DNA of 53,523 nt from a virus, in the IMG/VR virus record IMGVR_UViG_3300029319_000067, positions 1-53,523 of that record. One strand, 5' to 3'. Position numbers and translations under genes: made by a program. Of the stretch, positions 1-6,726 are shown piece by piece (position 1 is the stretch's first letter; the number at the start of each line of letters is the position of its first letter). The notes below the pieces were generated by a model, which was not told where the DNA came from, ran no database searches, and saw nothing but the letters and a program-made list of their open reading frames with translations.

Positions 1-1984
1 CGCCGGGATACCGAACTCTACCGACGCCTTTGTTTGCGCCAGAAGAAGCAGTTCTTTCAGGTGGTAGTTCTTCTTTATATGCTTTGCCACTACCAGAGGA
101 AATGTCATCCATGTTGTTAGCGAGAAGCGTAATATAGCCTTTGATAAGAACGCCAAAGTCCATTCCAAATGGACCCACTTTATAAACATCTTCGCTTGGA
201 AGGTAAGCCGACGCGCTTAACTCATCTCGTTTGAGATTCTGGTAGTTCTTGATAATGTTTATCATTTCAGCACGTCCACCCCAGTGAACAGTTTTCAGGG
301 AGTTGAGAAATGCTCTATCGGCTAATTTTGCGTAAAGTTGCTTTATGGCTCTGCCAGCCTTGGCGTAGTCTTTTTTAGTTGACCTTCGTGGGACACGCTG
401 ATACCTACTGCTGTCCACATCTGGGTCTTTAAGTGAGACTTTTTCCAAACCCCTAGCAAAACTTGCTCGGGCTTCTTCGTCTTCGTTTAGTTCACTGGCT
501 TTGATCTCACTTGCATCGTATCTGTCGTCACCACCATCGTAGTATTTGTAGTAAGCAGTTGTGCCAACCTCGTCACCAATAAATAAAACTTCTTCCTCAC
601 CAGCATCATCTAACATTTTTACGTTTTTGTGGTTCAAAATAAAGCCCACATCGGCAGCGTCAGCGGCTAAAACAATAGAAACATACTTTTCACCATCTTC
701 TGATTCATCAGAATAAAGATCGACGAAGCTAGAAGCCACGGAGGGGTCGTATGACCAAGAAGTAAGTCCAGAAGGATACCAACTACCTTTAAAAACAAAG
801 TTATCCTTTTTTTGTAGTTTGCCTTCTTCTGGTAGATTGTTTGGGTCTAAAAGCCCCCAAGACATAGCAGTCTTTGCTGGAACAAAAATACCACGGTAAA
901 CTTTACCTGCTGGTGGTTTTAGTTCGTCGTAATAACTGTCAAGTGTTCCTTCATCAGCCATAGCTTGTATTTGTTTTAGTTTGTCGTAAAGTTCTGTTTT
1001 GTTTCTTGTGCTTGTGTTCTTGATAAAGTTTCTCAACTTTGCTACGGTCTTTTGCGACCACCGAAAGCGTTCAAGGTCTGTTTCACCGTCGCCAGCCACA
1101 AAAAGGTCATCACCGTAAGGCTCATCTGGGTCAATGTCATCGTCGCCGGGGTATTCGTTTAGTTCCTCTGGTACATCTTCGACTTTGAGGATTTCCATTG
1201 GCGTTGCAATGATTTCATTCCACAAGGAAGTCTCTGTATCATCAGCGCACAGTGTTTCTAAGTCTGGGCAAATGTTTTCTTCTTCGCCGGGATACTCCAA
1301 GCGATACAGATTGACGGCTTTGCGACCAGTTGACGTAGCAAATGATTTGACATCGCTACGGAATGCTGCACGGACATTGCCTTTGAATGTAATGACTTTA
1401 TCTGAAGTTTCTCTGAAGAATGGCTTGGTCATTACTGTGAAGGCAGATATATCAAAAGCATCGCCTTCGTCAATAGCTCTTTGGATTCTTTTAATACCAT
1501 CTTCAGAAGTATAGTGCTTCAGTTCTAGTGGGTTGTCCAAACCGCCGTAAACTTGTGTTGTGAACTCGTCATCGATGAGAACGTAAGGTTCCATGTCGCC
1601 ACGAGAGTAGAAAAAAGCAAAACGAAGCTTGTCTATGTCTGTGAAATAACTGCCATATTCGCGTTTTAAGCCCCAGAAGCGGTGATTAATAAAATCCTCA
1701 ATAAAATCAATAACATTCTTGCGAGTTAGTAAGTCGTACCTTTCAACTTCTACGTTAAGCTGGAAAGAAAAGAAAGAATTTATTAAATCAACAAACTCAT
1801 CTACGCCTTCGATTTTGCCACCACGGACACTACTGCCTTCTTTTTGAAGCTCTAACATACGCTCAACGAAAAGTTCCCATTCACCCAACGTATAAAATGC
1901 TGAGTCGGGCTTAACGTAGCCTAAAACTTTAACGGTAACATTCTCAGTTAGGAAACGTCGCCAGTTTTGAAATATATTTTTCAT
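1..1984 (-). CDS. Putative ADP-ribosyltransferase, possibly capsid-packaged (C-terminus beyond left edge)
   Basis: The frame is open from ATG at 1984 to the window edge: 661 codons with no stop. It has the R-S-E signature of ADP-ribosyltransferases. R364 lies in V-Y-R-G (about 890-902), T408-S-W-S411 resembles the STS motif (752-763), and E463-E-E465 followed by VLF resembles the ExE motif (590-598). The spacings of about 45 and 54 residues suit this fold. Proteins of this type transfer ADP-ribose from NAD to host targets; T4 Alt is the virion-borne example. The N-terminus MKNIFQNWRRFLTE ends in L-T-E, like T4 capsid-targeting sequences cut by the prohead protease. A hairpin terminator (2003-2029) and a late-motif variant (1990-1999) precede it, and there is no obvious Shine-Dalgarno site. 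The flanking domains are unrecognised. The ART call is motif-based and fairly strong; packaging is inferred. Confidence 0.7.
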   Translation of the reverse strand, partial: MKNIFQNWRRFLTENVTVKVLGYVKPDSAFYTLGEWELFVERMLELQKEGSSVRGGKIEGVDEFVDLINSFFSFQLNVEVERYDLLTRKNVIDFIEDFINHRFWGLKREYGSYFTDIDKLRFAFFYSRGDMEPYVLIDDEFTTQVYGGLDNPLELKHYTSEDGIKRIQRAIDEGDAFDISAFTVMTKPFFRETSDKVITFKGNVRAAFRSDVKSFATSTGRKAVNLYRLEYPGEEENICPDLETLCADDTETSLWNEIIATPMEILKVEDVPEELNEYPGDDDIDPDEPYGDDLFVAGDGETDLERFRWSQKTVAKLRNFIKNTSTRNKTELYDKLKQIQAMADEGTLDSYYDELKPPAGKVYRGIFVPAKTAMSWGLLDPNNLPEEGKLQKKDNFVFKGSWYPSGLTSWSYDPSVASSFVDLYSDESEDGEKYVSIVLAADAADVGFILNHKNVKMLDDAGEEEVLFIGDEVGTTAYYKYYDGGDDRYDASEIKASELNEDEEARASFARGLEKVSLKDPDVDSSRYQRVPRRSTKKDYAKAGRAIKQLYAKLADRAFLNSLKTVHWGGRAEMINIIKNYQNLKRDELSASAYLPSEDVYKVGPFGMDFGVLIKGYITLLANNMDDISSGSGKAYKEELPPERTASSGANKGVGRVRYPG

Positions 1985-1989
1985 GTAAG

Positions 1990-1999
1990 ATAAGTAGTC
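1990..1999 (-). promoter_or_regulatory. Variant late-promoter motif (GACTACTTAT)
   Basis: Read on the minus strand this is GACTACTTAT, two differences from the AACTATTTAT consensus. It lies between a terminator and the ATG at 1984, only five bases from the start codon. If used, the transcript would have almost no leader. Confidence 0.4.
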
Positions 2000-2002
2000 A
2001 CC

Positions 2003-2029
2003 AAAAAAGAAGGGAGGCTACTGCCTCCC
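2003..2029 (-). terminator. Rho-independent terminator
   Basis: On the minus strand GGGAGGC-AGTA-GCCTCCC is followed by TTCTTTTTT. The 7-bp GC-rich stem and U-tract end the transcript of the 88-residue gene before the ADP-ribosyltransferase gene. Confidence 0.8.
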
Positions 2030-2059
2030 CACTGAAATAAGTTAAAATTTGTTTGGAGA

Positions 2060-2326
2060 TTAATCGTCGTCGATGACACCGAGAACTGTTGCTCCACGAC
2101 TCAAAGCTTTACGCGCTTTTTCTTTGTCTTCGTCGCTTTTCAACTCATTAGCCATCTCTTTAACGTGGCTTAAATCCATTTTATCGCTGTAACTAGCGAG
2201 GAAGCCCATAGAGAAAAATGCTTGAGCAAGGTGGTCGATATTATCTTCGGCAATACGTAACTTTTCCTCTTGTAATATTTTTCGCATTTCTTCTTTAACG
2301 AGTTCTTGTAGTTCAATCTTCTTCAT
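2060..2326 (-). CDS. Small helical protein with capsid-targeting-like N-terminus
   Basis: 88 residues, charged and helical, unrecognised. The start MKKIELQELVKEEMRKILQE is an amphipathic helix ending in I-L-Q-E at residues 17-20, like T4 capsid-targeting peptides. The body is acidic and ends in a double Asp tail. An AGGAGGAA-type ribosome site lies upstream and an AACTATTTAT motif 21 bases before the ATG, so it is probably a late gene. A terminator follows its stop. Possible roles are head core or internal protein; this rests only on the N-terminus and promoter. Confidence 0.7.
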   Translation of the reverse strand: MKKIELQELVKEEMRKILQEEKLRIAEDNIDHLAQAFFSMGFLASYSDKMDLSHVKEMANELKSDEDKEKARKALSRGATVLGVIDDD

Positions 2327-2347
2327 TAGTGTTCCTCCTAGAACATA

Positions 2348-2357
2348 ATAAATAGTT
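2348..2357 (-). promoter_or_regulatory. Late-promoter motif AACTATTTAT
   Basis: Exact AACTATTTAT on the minus strand, 21 bases before the ATG at 2326. It is one of eight oriented copies in front of structural or effector-like genes. Confidence 0.5.
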
Positions 2358-2362
2358 GTGTC

Positions 2363-2845
2363 TTATTGTTTGTACTTTTTCTTGTGGGCTGCTTTTAGTT
2401 TTAAATATTTTGGATTGGTTCTGGCAGTTTTCCAACAATGATAAAATATTGTTGCACTCTTTGCCTTGTCACTTGTTAGTGCGTCCTTTTCTTGTGGCAG
2501 GACAAAGCCCTCGGAATCATACTTCCTTCCGTCGCTATGGTTGGCGTAACGCCTTGCACGGGTAAAACCCATATGAAGGTACTTCTTAGCCATGTCGGCT
2601 CCTACAAAGTCACCCTGATGCAAATAATTGTAGAACATTGATAGGATTGTGCGAGACGATACATCGGCTTCGGCTGGAGTTTTAAATCGCCAGTGCGGCA
2701 AGATCTCACTTTTGTATGGTTGGCAGATCAAAACACCCTGTTGTCCTTTGCCAATGCGGTAAAGTTCAGGTTGTTTTCGATAGTTTACAAGCGGATTCCA
2801 GATTTTTAGATACTCTTTTAGTACCACTTGCTTTCTCCTATGCAT
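2363..2845 (-). CDS. DUF4385-like phage protein
   Basis: 160 residues. The order of motifs resembles the DUF4385 family: an early W-N-P-L and P-E-L-Y-R-I-G-K-G-Q-Q-G-V-L, then Q-P-Y-K-S-E-I-L-P-H-W-R-F-K-T-P, then D-F-V-G-A-D-M-A-K-K and R-A-R-R-Y-A-N-H. Function is unknown; relatives are common in phages. The ATG at 2845 overlaps the upstream stop (ATGCATAG). A GTG at 2827 has a better AGGAG site, so the true start may be six codons later. The C-terminus is rich in lysine. The family call is from remembered motif order. Confidence 0.7.
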   Translation of the reverse strand: MHRRKQVVLKEYLKIWNPLVNYRKQPELYRIGKGQQGVLICQPYKSEILPHWRFKTPAEADVSSRTILSMFYNYLHQGDFVGADMAKKYLHMGFTRARRYANHSDGRKYDSEGFVLPQEKDALTSDKAKSATIFYHCWKTARTNPKYLKLKAAHKKKYKQ

Positions 2846-2993
2846 GTCTCAGGCTCTGCGCGGGTACCCAACGCCACTTGCCGTAGTCCCACAAAACAAA
2901 AACTTTGTCATCGCGAACACTAAGCACAAGACCACGCCAGTCCCGAGTCTGGGATATAACTAGATCTCCGCGTTTGAAACTTCTTTTTAACAT
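2838..2993 (-). CDS. KRGDLV-family small protein
   Basis: 51 residues. It has F-K-R-G-D-L-V at residues 6-12, then G-L-V-L-S-V and a W-rich end, the pattern shared by a large paralogous set in this window. The predicted fold is a small beta barrel of SH3/KOW type (inferred from the alternating V/W strands). It is the last KRGDLV member of the 2.8-5.4 kb block, just before the DUF4385-like gene. Confidence 0.65.
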   Translation of the reverse strand: MLKRSFKRGDLVISQTRDWRGLVLSVRDDKVFVLWDYGKWRWVPAQSLRHA

Positions 2994-3035
2994 GACTCAC
3001 CGATCGTCGAAAAATTTTTCTCCAAAATCGCCGTT

Positions 3036-3218
3036 CTAACGCTCACAATCGCCCTGCGGGGTAAAGGGTTCCAAAGCGTGCATCCATGCTCGACCCTTTC
3101 TTTGACTGTGAATCCACCAGACGCCGCACGTCCATCTATCACCTTGTGCTTCAAGAACGTCCAACACCAAACCAATCTTTGAAGTTCCGGTAAGCCGAAC
3201 CAAATCACCGCTTTTCAT
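3036..3218 (-). CDS. KRGDLV-family small protein
   Basis: 60 residues starting MKSGDLVRL. GGAG lies six bases before the ATG, and the ATG shares bases with the upstream stop (ATGA), so translation is probably coupled. It has I-G-L-V-L-D-V and tryptophan-rich strands as in its neighbours. Function unknown. Confidence 0.75.
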   Translation of the reverse strand: MKSGDLVRLTGTSKIGLVLDVLEAQGDRWTCGVWWIHSQRKGRAWMHALEPFTPQGDCER

Positions 3219-3418
3219 CGAATGCTCCAATGAAACCTTTGTTGCACAATGTCTGATCCGATGTAACGAATCTTGTATACCTTTGTGTTAGCGAGTGCGG
3301 CGCGACCAATACATTTTGTTTCAATCTTTGTTGGGTCTCTCACTTCTAGGACAATAGCTTTGTGCCACTTGTTCGCAAAAAAGTTAGCTTCAACCAAATC
3401 GCCTCGCTTAAACTTCAT
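3215..3418 (-). CDS. KRGDLV-family small protein
   Basis: 67 residues starting MKFKRGDLVEANFF, followed by A-I-V-L-E-V and Y-K-I-R-Y strands. The ATG at 3418 overlaps the upstream stop as ATGA and has GGGAG nine bases away. It belongs to the same coupled array. Function unknown. Confidence 0.75.
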   Translation of the reverse strand: MKFKRGDLVEANFFANKWHKAIVLEVRDPTKIETKCIGRAALANTKVYKIRYIGSDIVQQRFHWSIR

Positions 3419-3591
3419 CGAACAAGCTCCCATTTTTCAGGTTCCCAACCCGATACGCTAAAATATGTGTCTTTGAACTTCCAGTGCCAAAAATGGTAAC
3501 AACCACCGGGAGTATCATCTACCATACCAAGAAAGACAATGCTCTGTCCAGTCTTGATATTACGAAATAGGTCACCGCGCTTCAAGCTCAT
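3415..3591 (-). CDS. KRGDLV-family small protein
   Basis: 58 residues starting MSLKRGDLFRNI, then I-V-F-L-G-M-V and several Trp/Tyr residues. The start lies inside the last 20 bases of the upstream gene. A longer reading from 3708 is possible but would overlap that gene heavily and lacks the family N-terminus. Function unknown. Confidence 0.7.
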   Translation of the reverse strand: MSLKRGDLFRNIKTGQSIVFLGMVDDTPGGCYHFWHWKFKDTYFSVSGWEPEKWELVR

Positions 3592-3790
3592 ACTCCCAAA
3601 AAGAATAAGTTGCTTTGCACTCGGGCGAATAGCAACGCCATGCAGCGCAGTCCCGTAGTGGTTCCACAAGCATAACCAACAAGCGTCCTTCAGGGTCATT
3701 GCCGCCACAGGAGCGCTCTTCCCCGTGAGCTAGACGTTGCCGTGAATACACTGCGTGGGGGGATGCCAACATTATGTCACCGCGTTTCAT
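3572..3790 (-). CDS. KRGDLV-family small protein, divergent
   Basis: 72 residues beginning MKRGDIMLASPH. The middle is divergent, but the end (Y-S-F-W-E-Y-E-L-E) fits the final strand of the family. GAGG lies four bases before the ATG. It overlaps the next gene by 20 bases. Function unknown. Confidence 0.7.
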   Translation of the reverse strand: MKRGDIMLASPHAVYSRQRLAHGEERSCGGNDPEGRLLVMLVEPLRDCAAWRCYSPECKATYSFWEYELEAR

Positions 3791-3971
3791 TGTGCCTCAC
3801 ATCTTCTTCAGTTTCCCAAACAACCCATTCACCAAGTGTGGTTGGTTTTGTTCTTCGCACCTGAACATAGGGTGTGCCTTCTTCATCAGGTTGACATTGT
3901 AGTACAACGCCGGTCCAAGGAAGAAAACTTTGGTTCCTTGAGTGAACAAGGTCTCCGCGTTTAAACTTCAT
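3777..3971 (-). CDS. KRGDLV-family small protein
   Basis: 64 residues starting MKFKRGDLVHSRNQ, then W-T-G-V-V-L-Q-C and Y-V-Q-V-R strands. The ATG overlaps the upstream stop (ATGA), with AAGG upstream. The phrase W-T-G-V-V-L-Q is shared with the next gene (3968-4153), which points to recent tandem duplication. Confidence 0.75.
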   Translation of the reverse strand: MKFKRGDLVHSRNQSFLPWTGVVLQCQPDEEGTPYVQVRRTKPTTLGEWVVWETEEDVRHNETR

Positions 3972-4153
3972 TTCACAACCTTGCATACATCAGCCGGAAC
4001 CCAATCTTTATATGAACCGCCGCCGTCATCGGGTTCGGTCATGCGGACATAAAGCCATTCACCGTCACTCATAACTTGAAGCACAACGCCGGTCCAAACT
4101 TTGTAAGACCATTTTTTGACATCTGTGCGAATAAGGTCGCCTTTCTTAAACAT
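3968..4153 (-). CDS. KRGDLV-family small protein
   Basis: 61 residues starting MFKKGDLIRTDV, then V-W-T-G-V-V-L-Q-V and W-L-Y-V-R-M. The ATG at 4153 has GAGG upstream and is preferred to the TTG two codons earlier. It is the closest paralogue of 3777-3971. Function unknown. Confidence 0.75.
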   Translation of the reverse strand: MFKKGDLIRTDVKKWSYKVWTGVVLQVMSDGEWLYVRMTEPDDGGGSYKDWVPADVCKVVK

Positions 4154-4325
4154 ACGCAAGCCTCAACTGGTGGGAGTAATAAACTCCCCTGTGTGAGTTG
4201 GTCCACGCCACAACCCAAGCGACATTCCTGTCACCCAGCTTTTTAATAACAACCCCACGCTTCTTTTGCTGCTCTGGAGTGAGGCTATCTCCAGGTTTTA
4301 GTTTGACGTAATCGCCAATCTTCAT
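4146..4325 (-). CDS. KRGDLV-family small protein
   Basis: 59 residues: MKIGDYVKLKPGDSL, then R-G-V-V-I-K-K-L and V-A-W-V-V-A-W strands. The ATG at 4325 overlaps the upstream stop, and the stop at 4146 overlaps the next start. Gene order, length and strand pattern place it in the same paralogous set. Function unknown. Confidence 0.7.
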   Translation of the reverse strand: MKIGDYVKLKPGDSLTPEQQKKRGVVIKKLGDRNVAWVVAWTNSHRGVYYSHQLRLAYV

Positions 4326-4498
4326 CGAACATTCTCCAACTTACGAATAGGTTGCCAAGCATCCAGACCATCGATTTTGTCTTCAACAGCCCAGCGAATC
4401 TTGACCCACTCGCCAGAGGCTTCTTCGCCAATAACGAGACCTGTGCGCTGGGGAGTACACCAACCGGGAATAGTTTTTACTAAGTCACCACGTCTCAT
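4322..4498 (-). CDS. KRGDLV-family small protein
   Basis: 58 residues starting MRRGDLVKTIPGW, then T-G-L-V-I-G-E and W-V-K-I-R-W. The ATG at 4498 overlaps the stop of the upstream 51-residue gene (ATGA), so the longer reading from 4546 is rejected. Function unknown. Confidence 0.75.
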   Translation of the reverse strand: MRRGDLVKTIPGWCTPQRTGLVIGEEASGEWVKIRWAVEDKIDGLDAWQPIRKLENVR

Positions 4499-4650
4499 TT
4501 GCGCTTCCGTTCGGCTAAGGGTCGAATGCGTTTGAAAGTTTCCCAATCCATGATTGGCACAACGGCTTTGACCGCGTGAAATGCTTCCATCCGTGTCATG
4601 GTGGGTTCAGTTACTTTAACAATAATGTGAAGCAGTTCTGTGATTTTCAT
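4495..4650 (-). CDS. Hypothetical small helical protein
   Basis: 51 residues (MKITELLHIIVKV...ERKRK), helical with a basic tail, not of the KRGDLV type. Both ends overlap neighbouring genes by four bases (ATGA), which strongly supports translation. No function can be assigned. Confidence 0.65.
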   Translation of the reverse strand: MKITELLHIIVKVTEPTMTRMEAFHAVKAVVPIMDWETFKRIRPLAERKRK

Positions 4651-4844
4651 TGGTCATTCTCTAACTGATGGGGCAGAACCCATGTCCAAGTCTTTTTGCA
4701 AAGCACCATACCCGCCTCGCGGTACTGAGTCTCAAGGTCTTCAGGCTGGTGCCAGTAGTTGGGGTACTCATCCATGCCACCGTAAATGTCACGGGGGTAG
4801 TCATTGTACCGCTCATATCCATTTTCGTCGTATCGTCTAAACAT
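4647..4844 (-). CDS. Hypothetical Tyr/Asp-rich small protein, first gene of its operon
   Basis: 65 residues rich in Tyr, Asp and Trp (MFRRYDENGYERYND...). GAGAGGAA precedes the ATG, and a sigma-70-like promoter lies at 4868-4895. It leads the operon of coupled small genes down to about 2.4 kb. No family recognised. Confidence 0.75.
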   Translation of the reverse strand: MFRRYDENGYERYNDYPRDIYGGMDEYPNYWHQPEDLETQYREAGMVLCKKTWTWVLPHQLENDQ

Positions 4845-4867
4845 GTTTTCCTCTCAAGAACAACTGT

Positions 4868-4895
4868 ATATTACCAAATGTGCTGCAAATGTCAA
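4868..4895 (-). promoter_or_regulatory. Sigma-70-like promoter with upstream box
   Basis: Minus strand: TTGACA (4895-4890), 16-bp spacer, TAATAT (4873-4868). The box AATCTTTACATTTGTTCACA lies upstream at 4918-4940. The -35 and box overlap the last codons of the preceding gene (4892-5095). Confidence 0.75.
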
Positions 4896-5095
4896 GCACT
4901 TTCGCGATAATTTTTCCAATCTTTACATTTGTTCACATTCTCTAGTTCGCCCCGTGAGTACCACAAAACAGTGTCACAGTTTGCCCAACGGACGTGGTAA
5001 ATATGACCGTCAAAGGTTTCCGCGTCTTCGACGCGGACCACAACACCAACTGGCATTGGATCAAGAGCGCGTCTTACCAAGTCACCCTTTTTCAT
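4892..5095 (-). CDS. KRGDLV-family small protein
   Basis: 67 residues starting MKKGDLVRRALD, then V-G-V-V-V-R-V and Y-H-V-R-W-A-N strands, ending W-Y-S-R-G-E-L-E-N-V. This is a very typical member. Its last codons are the promoter box of the next operon, so the C-terminal K-C-K-D-W-K-N may reflect promoter constraint. Function unknown. Confidence 0.75.
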   Translation of the reverse strand: MKKGDLVRRALDPMPVGVVVRVEDAETFDGHIYHVRWANCDTVLWYSRGELENVNKCKDWKNYRESA

Positions 5096-5388
5096 CGAGT
5101 CACCACTTTATATCGACGGTTCTCCCACAATCGCCAACCTGTTGAGGAGATGGCTGTTCCGTCTTCTTTCTTAAACTTTTGTTTCTTGTGTGACACAAAG
5201 AGTTCTTCACCGTCAGGCATACGAATCAAATATTGTGAGCCACGGACGTGCTCGACAACCAGTGCGCCACGAAACGGATGTTGCGTGATAATGGAGCCTA
5301 CGAGCGCTTCGCGCTCGCGCTTAAATCGCAATCGGTCTTCGGCGGTTAACATGTTTCTACCATAGTGACGTGATCGACGTTTTGCCAT
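5092..5388 (-). CDS. Hypothetical basic protein, possibly barrel-like
   Basis: 98 residues. A basic N-terminus (MAKRRSRHYGRN) and a helix precede strands V-G-S-I-I-T-Q, A-L-V-V-E-H-V and Q-Y-L-I-R-M-P-D-G-E-E-L-F-V, reminiscent of a KOW/Tudor barrel. GAGAGGG precedes the ATG. It is the first gene after the promoter at 5413-5441. Distant kinship with the KRGDLV set is possible but not shown. Confidence 0.7.
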   Translation of the reverse strand: MAKRRSRHYGRNMLTAEDRLRFKREREALVGSIITQHPFRGALVVEHVRGSQYLIRMPDGEELFVSHKKQKFKKEDGTAISSTGWRLWENRRYKVVTR

Positions 5389-5412
5389 ATTTCCCTCTCA
5401 AAGTACATAACC

Positions 5413-5441
5413 TTTTTACCACAGTGTGGGTCAATCGTCAA
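5413..5441 (-). promoter_or_regulatory. Sigma-70-like promoter with tandem upstream box
   Basis: Minus strand: TTGACG (5441-5436), 17-bp spacer, TAAAAA (5418-5413). The box at 5464-5486 on the plus strand reads CTTTACATTT then CTTAACATTT, a direct repeat with a 10-bp period. It sits in the divergent region shared with the only rightward gene. Confidence 0.65.
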
Positions 5442-5492
5442 GCATTTTTAGCGATTTTTTAATAATCTTTACATTTCTTAACATTTGTGCCT

Positions 5493-5502
5493 AACTATTT
5501 AT
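5493..5502 (+). promoter_or_regulatory. Late-promoter motif AACTATTTAT, plus strand
   Basis: Exact AACTATTTAT on the plus strand, 30 bases before the ATG at 5533. This is the only plus-strand gene, so the motif turning with the gene supports a directional promoter element. Confidence 0.55.
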
Positions 5503-5532
5503 TTTAAACATCAACCATGGAGGGTAACATGG

Positions 5533-5817
5533 ATGGAAGCGCTAAACGGATTAGTTGAATACGGTATTTTAGGAATGTGGACCTTATCATTGCTTGTGAG
5601 CAACCACTCAATGAGAGGCAACTTTCAACAACGCTACGACGACCTTAACAAAAATGTCGTTGACGTTGTGAAAAAGAATAAGGAACTTGCTGAAGAAAAT
5701 CAAGAGAAGCTGGAAAAGGCTCTTGATAAGCTTGACCAAGGTCTCGACACAATGAAACAGAAGTACCTAGAAGACAAGCTGCGAGCCGAAATGCAGTTCA
5801 AAGACACTCGCGTGTAG
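5533..5817 (+). CDS. Membrane-anchored coiled-coil protein (only rightward gene)
   Basis: 94 residues. One membrane segment at about residues 7-23 (L-V-E-Y-G-I-L-G-M-W-T-L-S-L-L-V) precedes a long charged coiled coil at about 30-90. GGAGGG lies upstream; the in-frame ATG is the second of two (5533), since the first (5529) soon meets a stop. It has its own late motif and a terminator. The layout suits a holin, spanin or membrane-tethering protein, but no family is recognised. Confidence 0.75.
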   Translation: MEALNGLVEYGILGMWTLSLLVSNHSMRGNFQQRYDDLNKNVVDVVKKNKELAEENQEKLEKALDKLDQGLDTMKQKYLEDKLRAEMQFKDTRV

Positions 5818-5835
5818 GTAAATGCTTAACTCGCG

Positions 5836-6150
5836 TTAGGAGGGATTGTCGCCCGAAGGGCGACGGTCCTTTTTTATTTCCCTAAACCATGACCAATGCC
5901 TGAGTGACACTTTGCCGTCGTCCCGCAAGTGTTTAACAAATGGTACAGGCACGTCTTTCGGCATGTCGTACTCTAATCTAATAATGATGCATCTCACTAG
6001 CCTGTTCTGTGATGCGCCATTGTCCACCTTTACGAGACACATCATGCCCCGCTTGATATGCAAGGGTGTGGCAAACCGTTGGGATATTCCGTCTCCCTCT
6101 TCTATACGGTCTCGGACGATCCTGCGCTTATATTTTTTCGATGTCTTCAT
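5836..6150 (-). CDS. Divergent KRGDLV-like protein
   Basis: 104 residues with a basic N-terminus. I-K-R-G-M-M-C-L-V-K-V near residues 32-42 resembles the family core, and it ends R-H-W-S-W-F-R. The same W-S-W ending occurs in 6300-6485. The last codons (K-D-R-R-P-S-G-D-N-P-S) are encoded by the terminator hairpin of the opposing gene. Function unknown. Confidence 0.65.
   Translation of the reverse strand: MKTSKKYKRRIVRDRIEEGDGISQRFATPLHIKRGMMCLVKVDNGASQNRLVRCIIIRLEYDMPKDVPVPFVKHLRDDGKVSLRHWSWFREIKKDRRPSGDNPS
5848..5875 (+). terminator. Terminator at convergent junction
   Basis: GTCGCCC-GAA-GGGCGAC, extended by GGATT/GGTCC pairs, is followed by six T on the plus strand. It ends transcription of the rightward gene. 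It lies inside the last codons of the opposing gene (5836-6150). Confidence 0.85.
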
Positions 6151-6307
6151 AATACGTTAAAACTATGCGCGATAAAGGTGTCCACCAAATGAAATATAAT
6201 CCTGAACGATGTGGTTCGGGGGCTGTGCGTACAACAATGCCACGGAAGTAACCCCGTGGCTGTGTCGTTCCATTTGAATATTTTACTAAGTCACCCCTTT
6301 TAAGCAT
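6128..6307 (-). CDS. KRGDLV-family small protein
   Basis: 59 residues starting MLKRGDLVKYSNG, then R-G-I-V-V-R-T and Y-F-I-W-W strands. The start lies just inside the end of 6300-6485, and the end overlaps the next gene by 23 bases. Its family N-terminus and tandem position support it. Function unknown. Confidence 0.65.
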   Translation of the reverse strand: MLKRGDLVKYSNGTTQPRGYFRGIVVRTAPEPHRSGLYFIWWTPLSRIVLTYYEDIEKI

Positions 6308-6485
6308 CTCTCTTACGCACCCATGACCAGTGACACGCTTTTAACTCACCATCTTTATTCATATAAACGATGTTTTCGTTTTCCTTCTCTACTACAAGAC
6401 CTGTGGTGTGGGTGTTGCGCCAAGTGTGTTTGACCTCAATGACCATACCACGTTGTATCTCGGACTGTGCTTTGAATTTACTCAT
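6300..6485 (-). CDS. KRGDLV-related small protein
   Basis: 61 residues. I-Q-R-G-M-V-I-E-V at about 10-18, T-G-L-V-V-E-K and A-C-H-W-S-W-V at the end. It is close to 5836-6150 in its core and ending. The ribosome site is weak (GAG). About 150 bases upstream separate it from a small peptide gene. Function unknown. Confidence 0.65.
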   Translation of the reverse strand: MSKFKAQSEIQRGMVIEVKHTWRNTHTTGLVVEKENENIVYMNKDGELKACHWSWVRKRDA

Positions 6486-6631
6486 TGCTTAAATCTCAAA
6501 AAATTCTTGGGGCAAAATTTTCAAATCTCGAAAAATTACCCGTGTGTCGTTCGTGTACCATATAAGACCCGCCCGATGGTTAGCCCCCTAACCACATATA
6601 TTCCGGTAGCCGGGGTAGGGGGGAGGGGGGT
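6486..6631. other. Non-coding stretch with G/C runs and hairpins
   Basis: No convincing gene. The plus strand has G4-TA-G6-A-G6 (about 6612-6630) facing a C6 run, giving a GGGGGG/CCCCCC hairpin that includes the stop of the next peptide. A second hairpin, GGTTAG-GGGG-CTAACC, is seen on the minus strand near 6575-6595. No U-tract follows, so it is not a normal terminator. Confidence 0.5.
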
Positions 6632-6709
6632 CTACCCCCCAAAGTACCACAGAACAAACAACAGCATTGAACAAGCTGTCGCCCACAGTGTGACAAACAG
6701 GTCGTACAT
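6632..6709 (-). CDS. Putative 25-residue membrane peptide
   Basis: MYDLFVTLWATACSMLLFVL plus W-Y-F-G-G is almost wholly one membrane helix. AGAGG lies upstream of the ATG. It is the first frame after the best consensus promoter in the window (6727-6755). It is very short; the case rests on promoter, ribosome site and hydrophobicity. Confidence 0.5.
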   Translation of the reverse strand: MYDLFVTLWATACSMLLFVLWYFGG

Positions 6710-6726
6710 TCTTACCTCTCTATAGT

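Noticed and set aside
2987-3208. 73-residue minus frame
   Set aside because: Different frame over 3036-3218, which has the family N-terminus and coupled start.
4668-4910. Plus-strand frames across the small-gene array
   Set aside because: They oppose coupled minus genes and a promoter, and lack ribosome sites.
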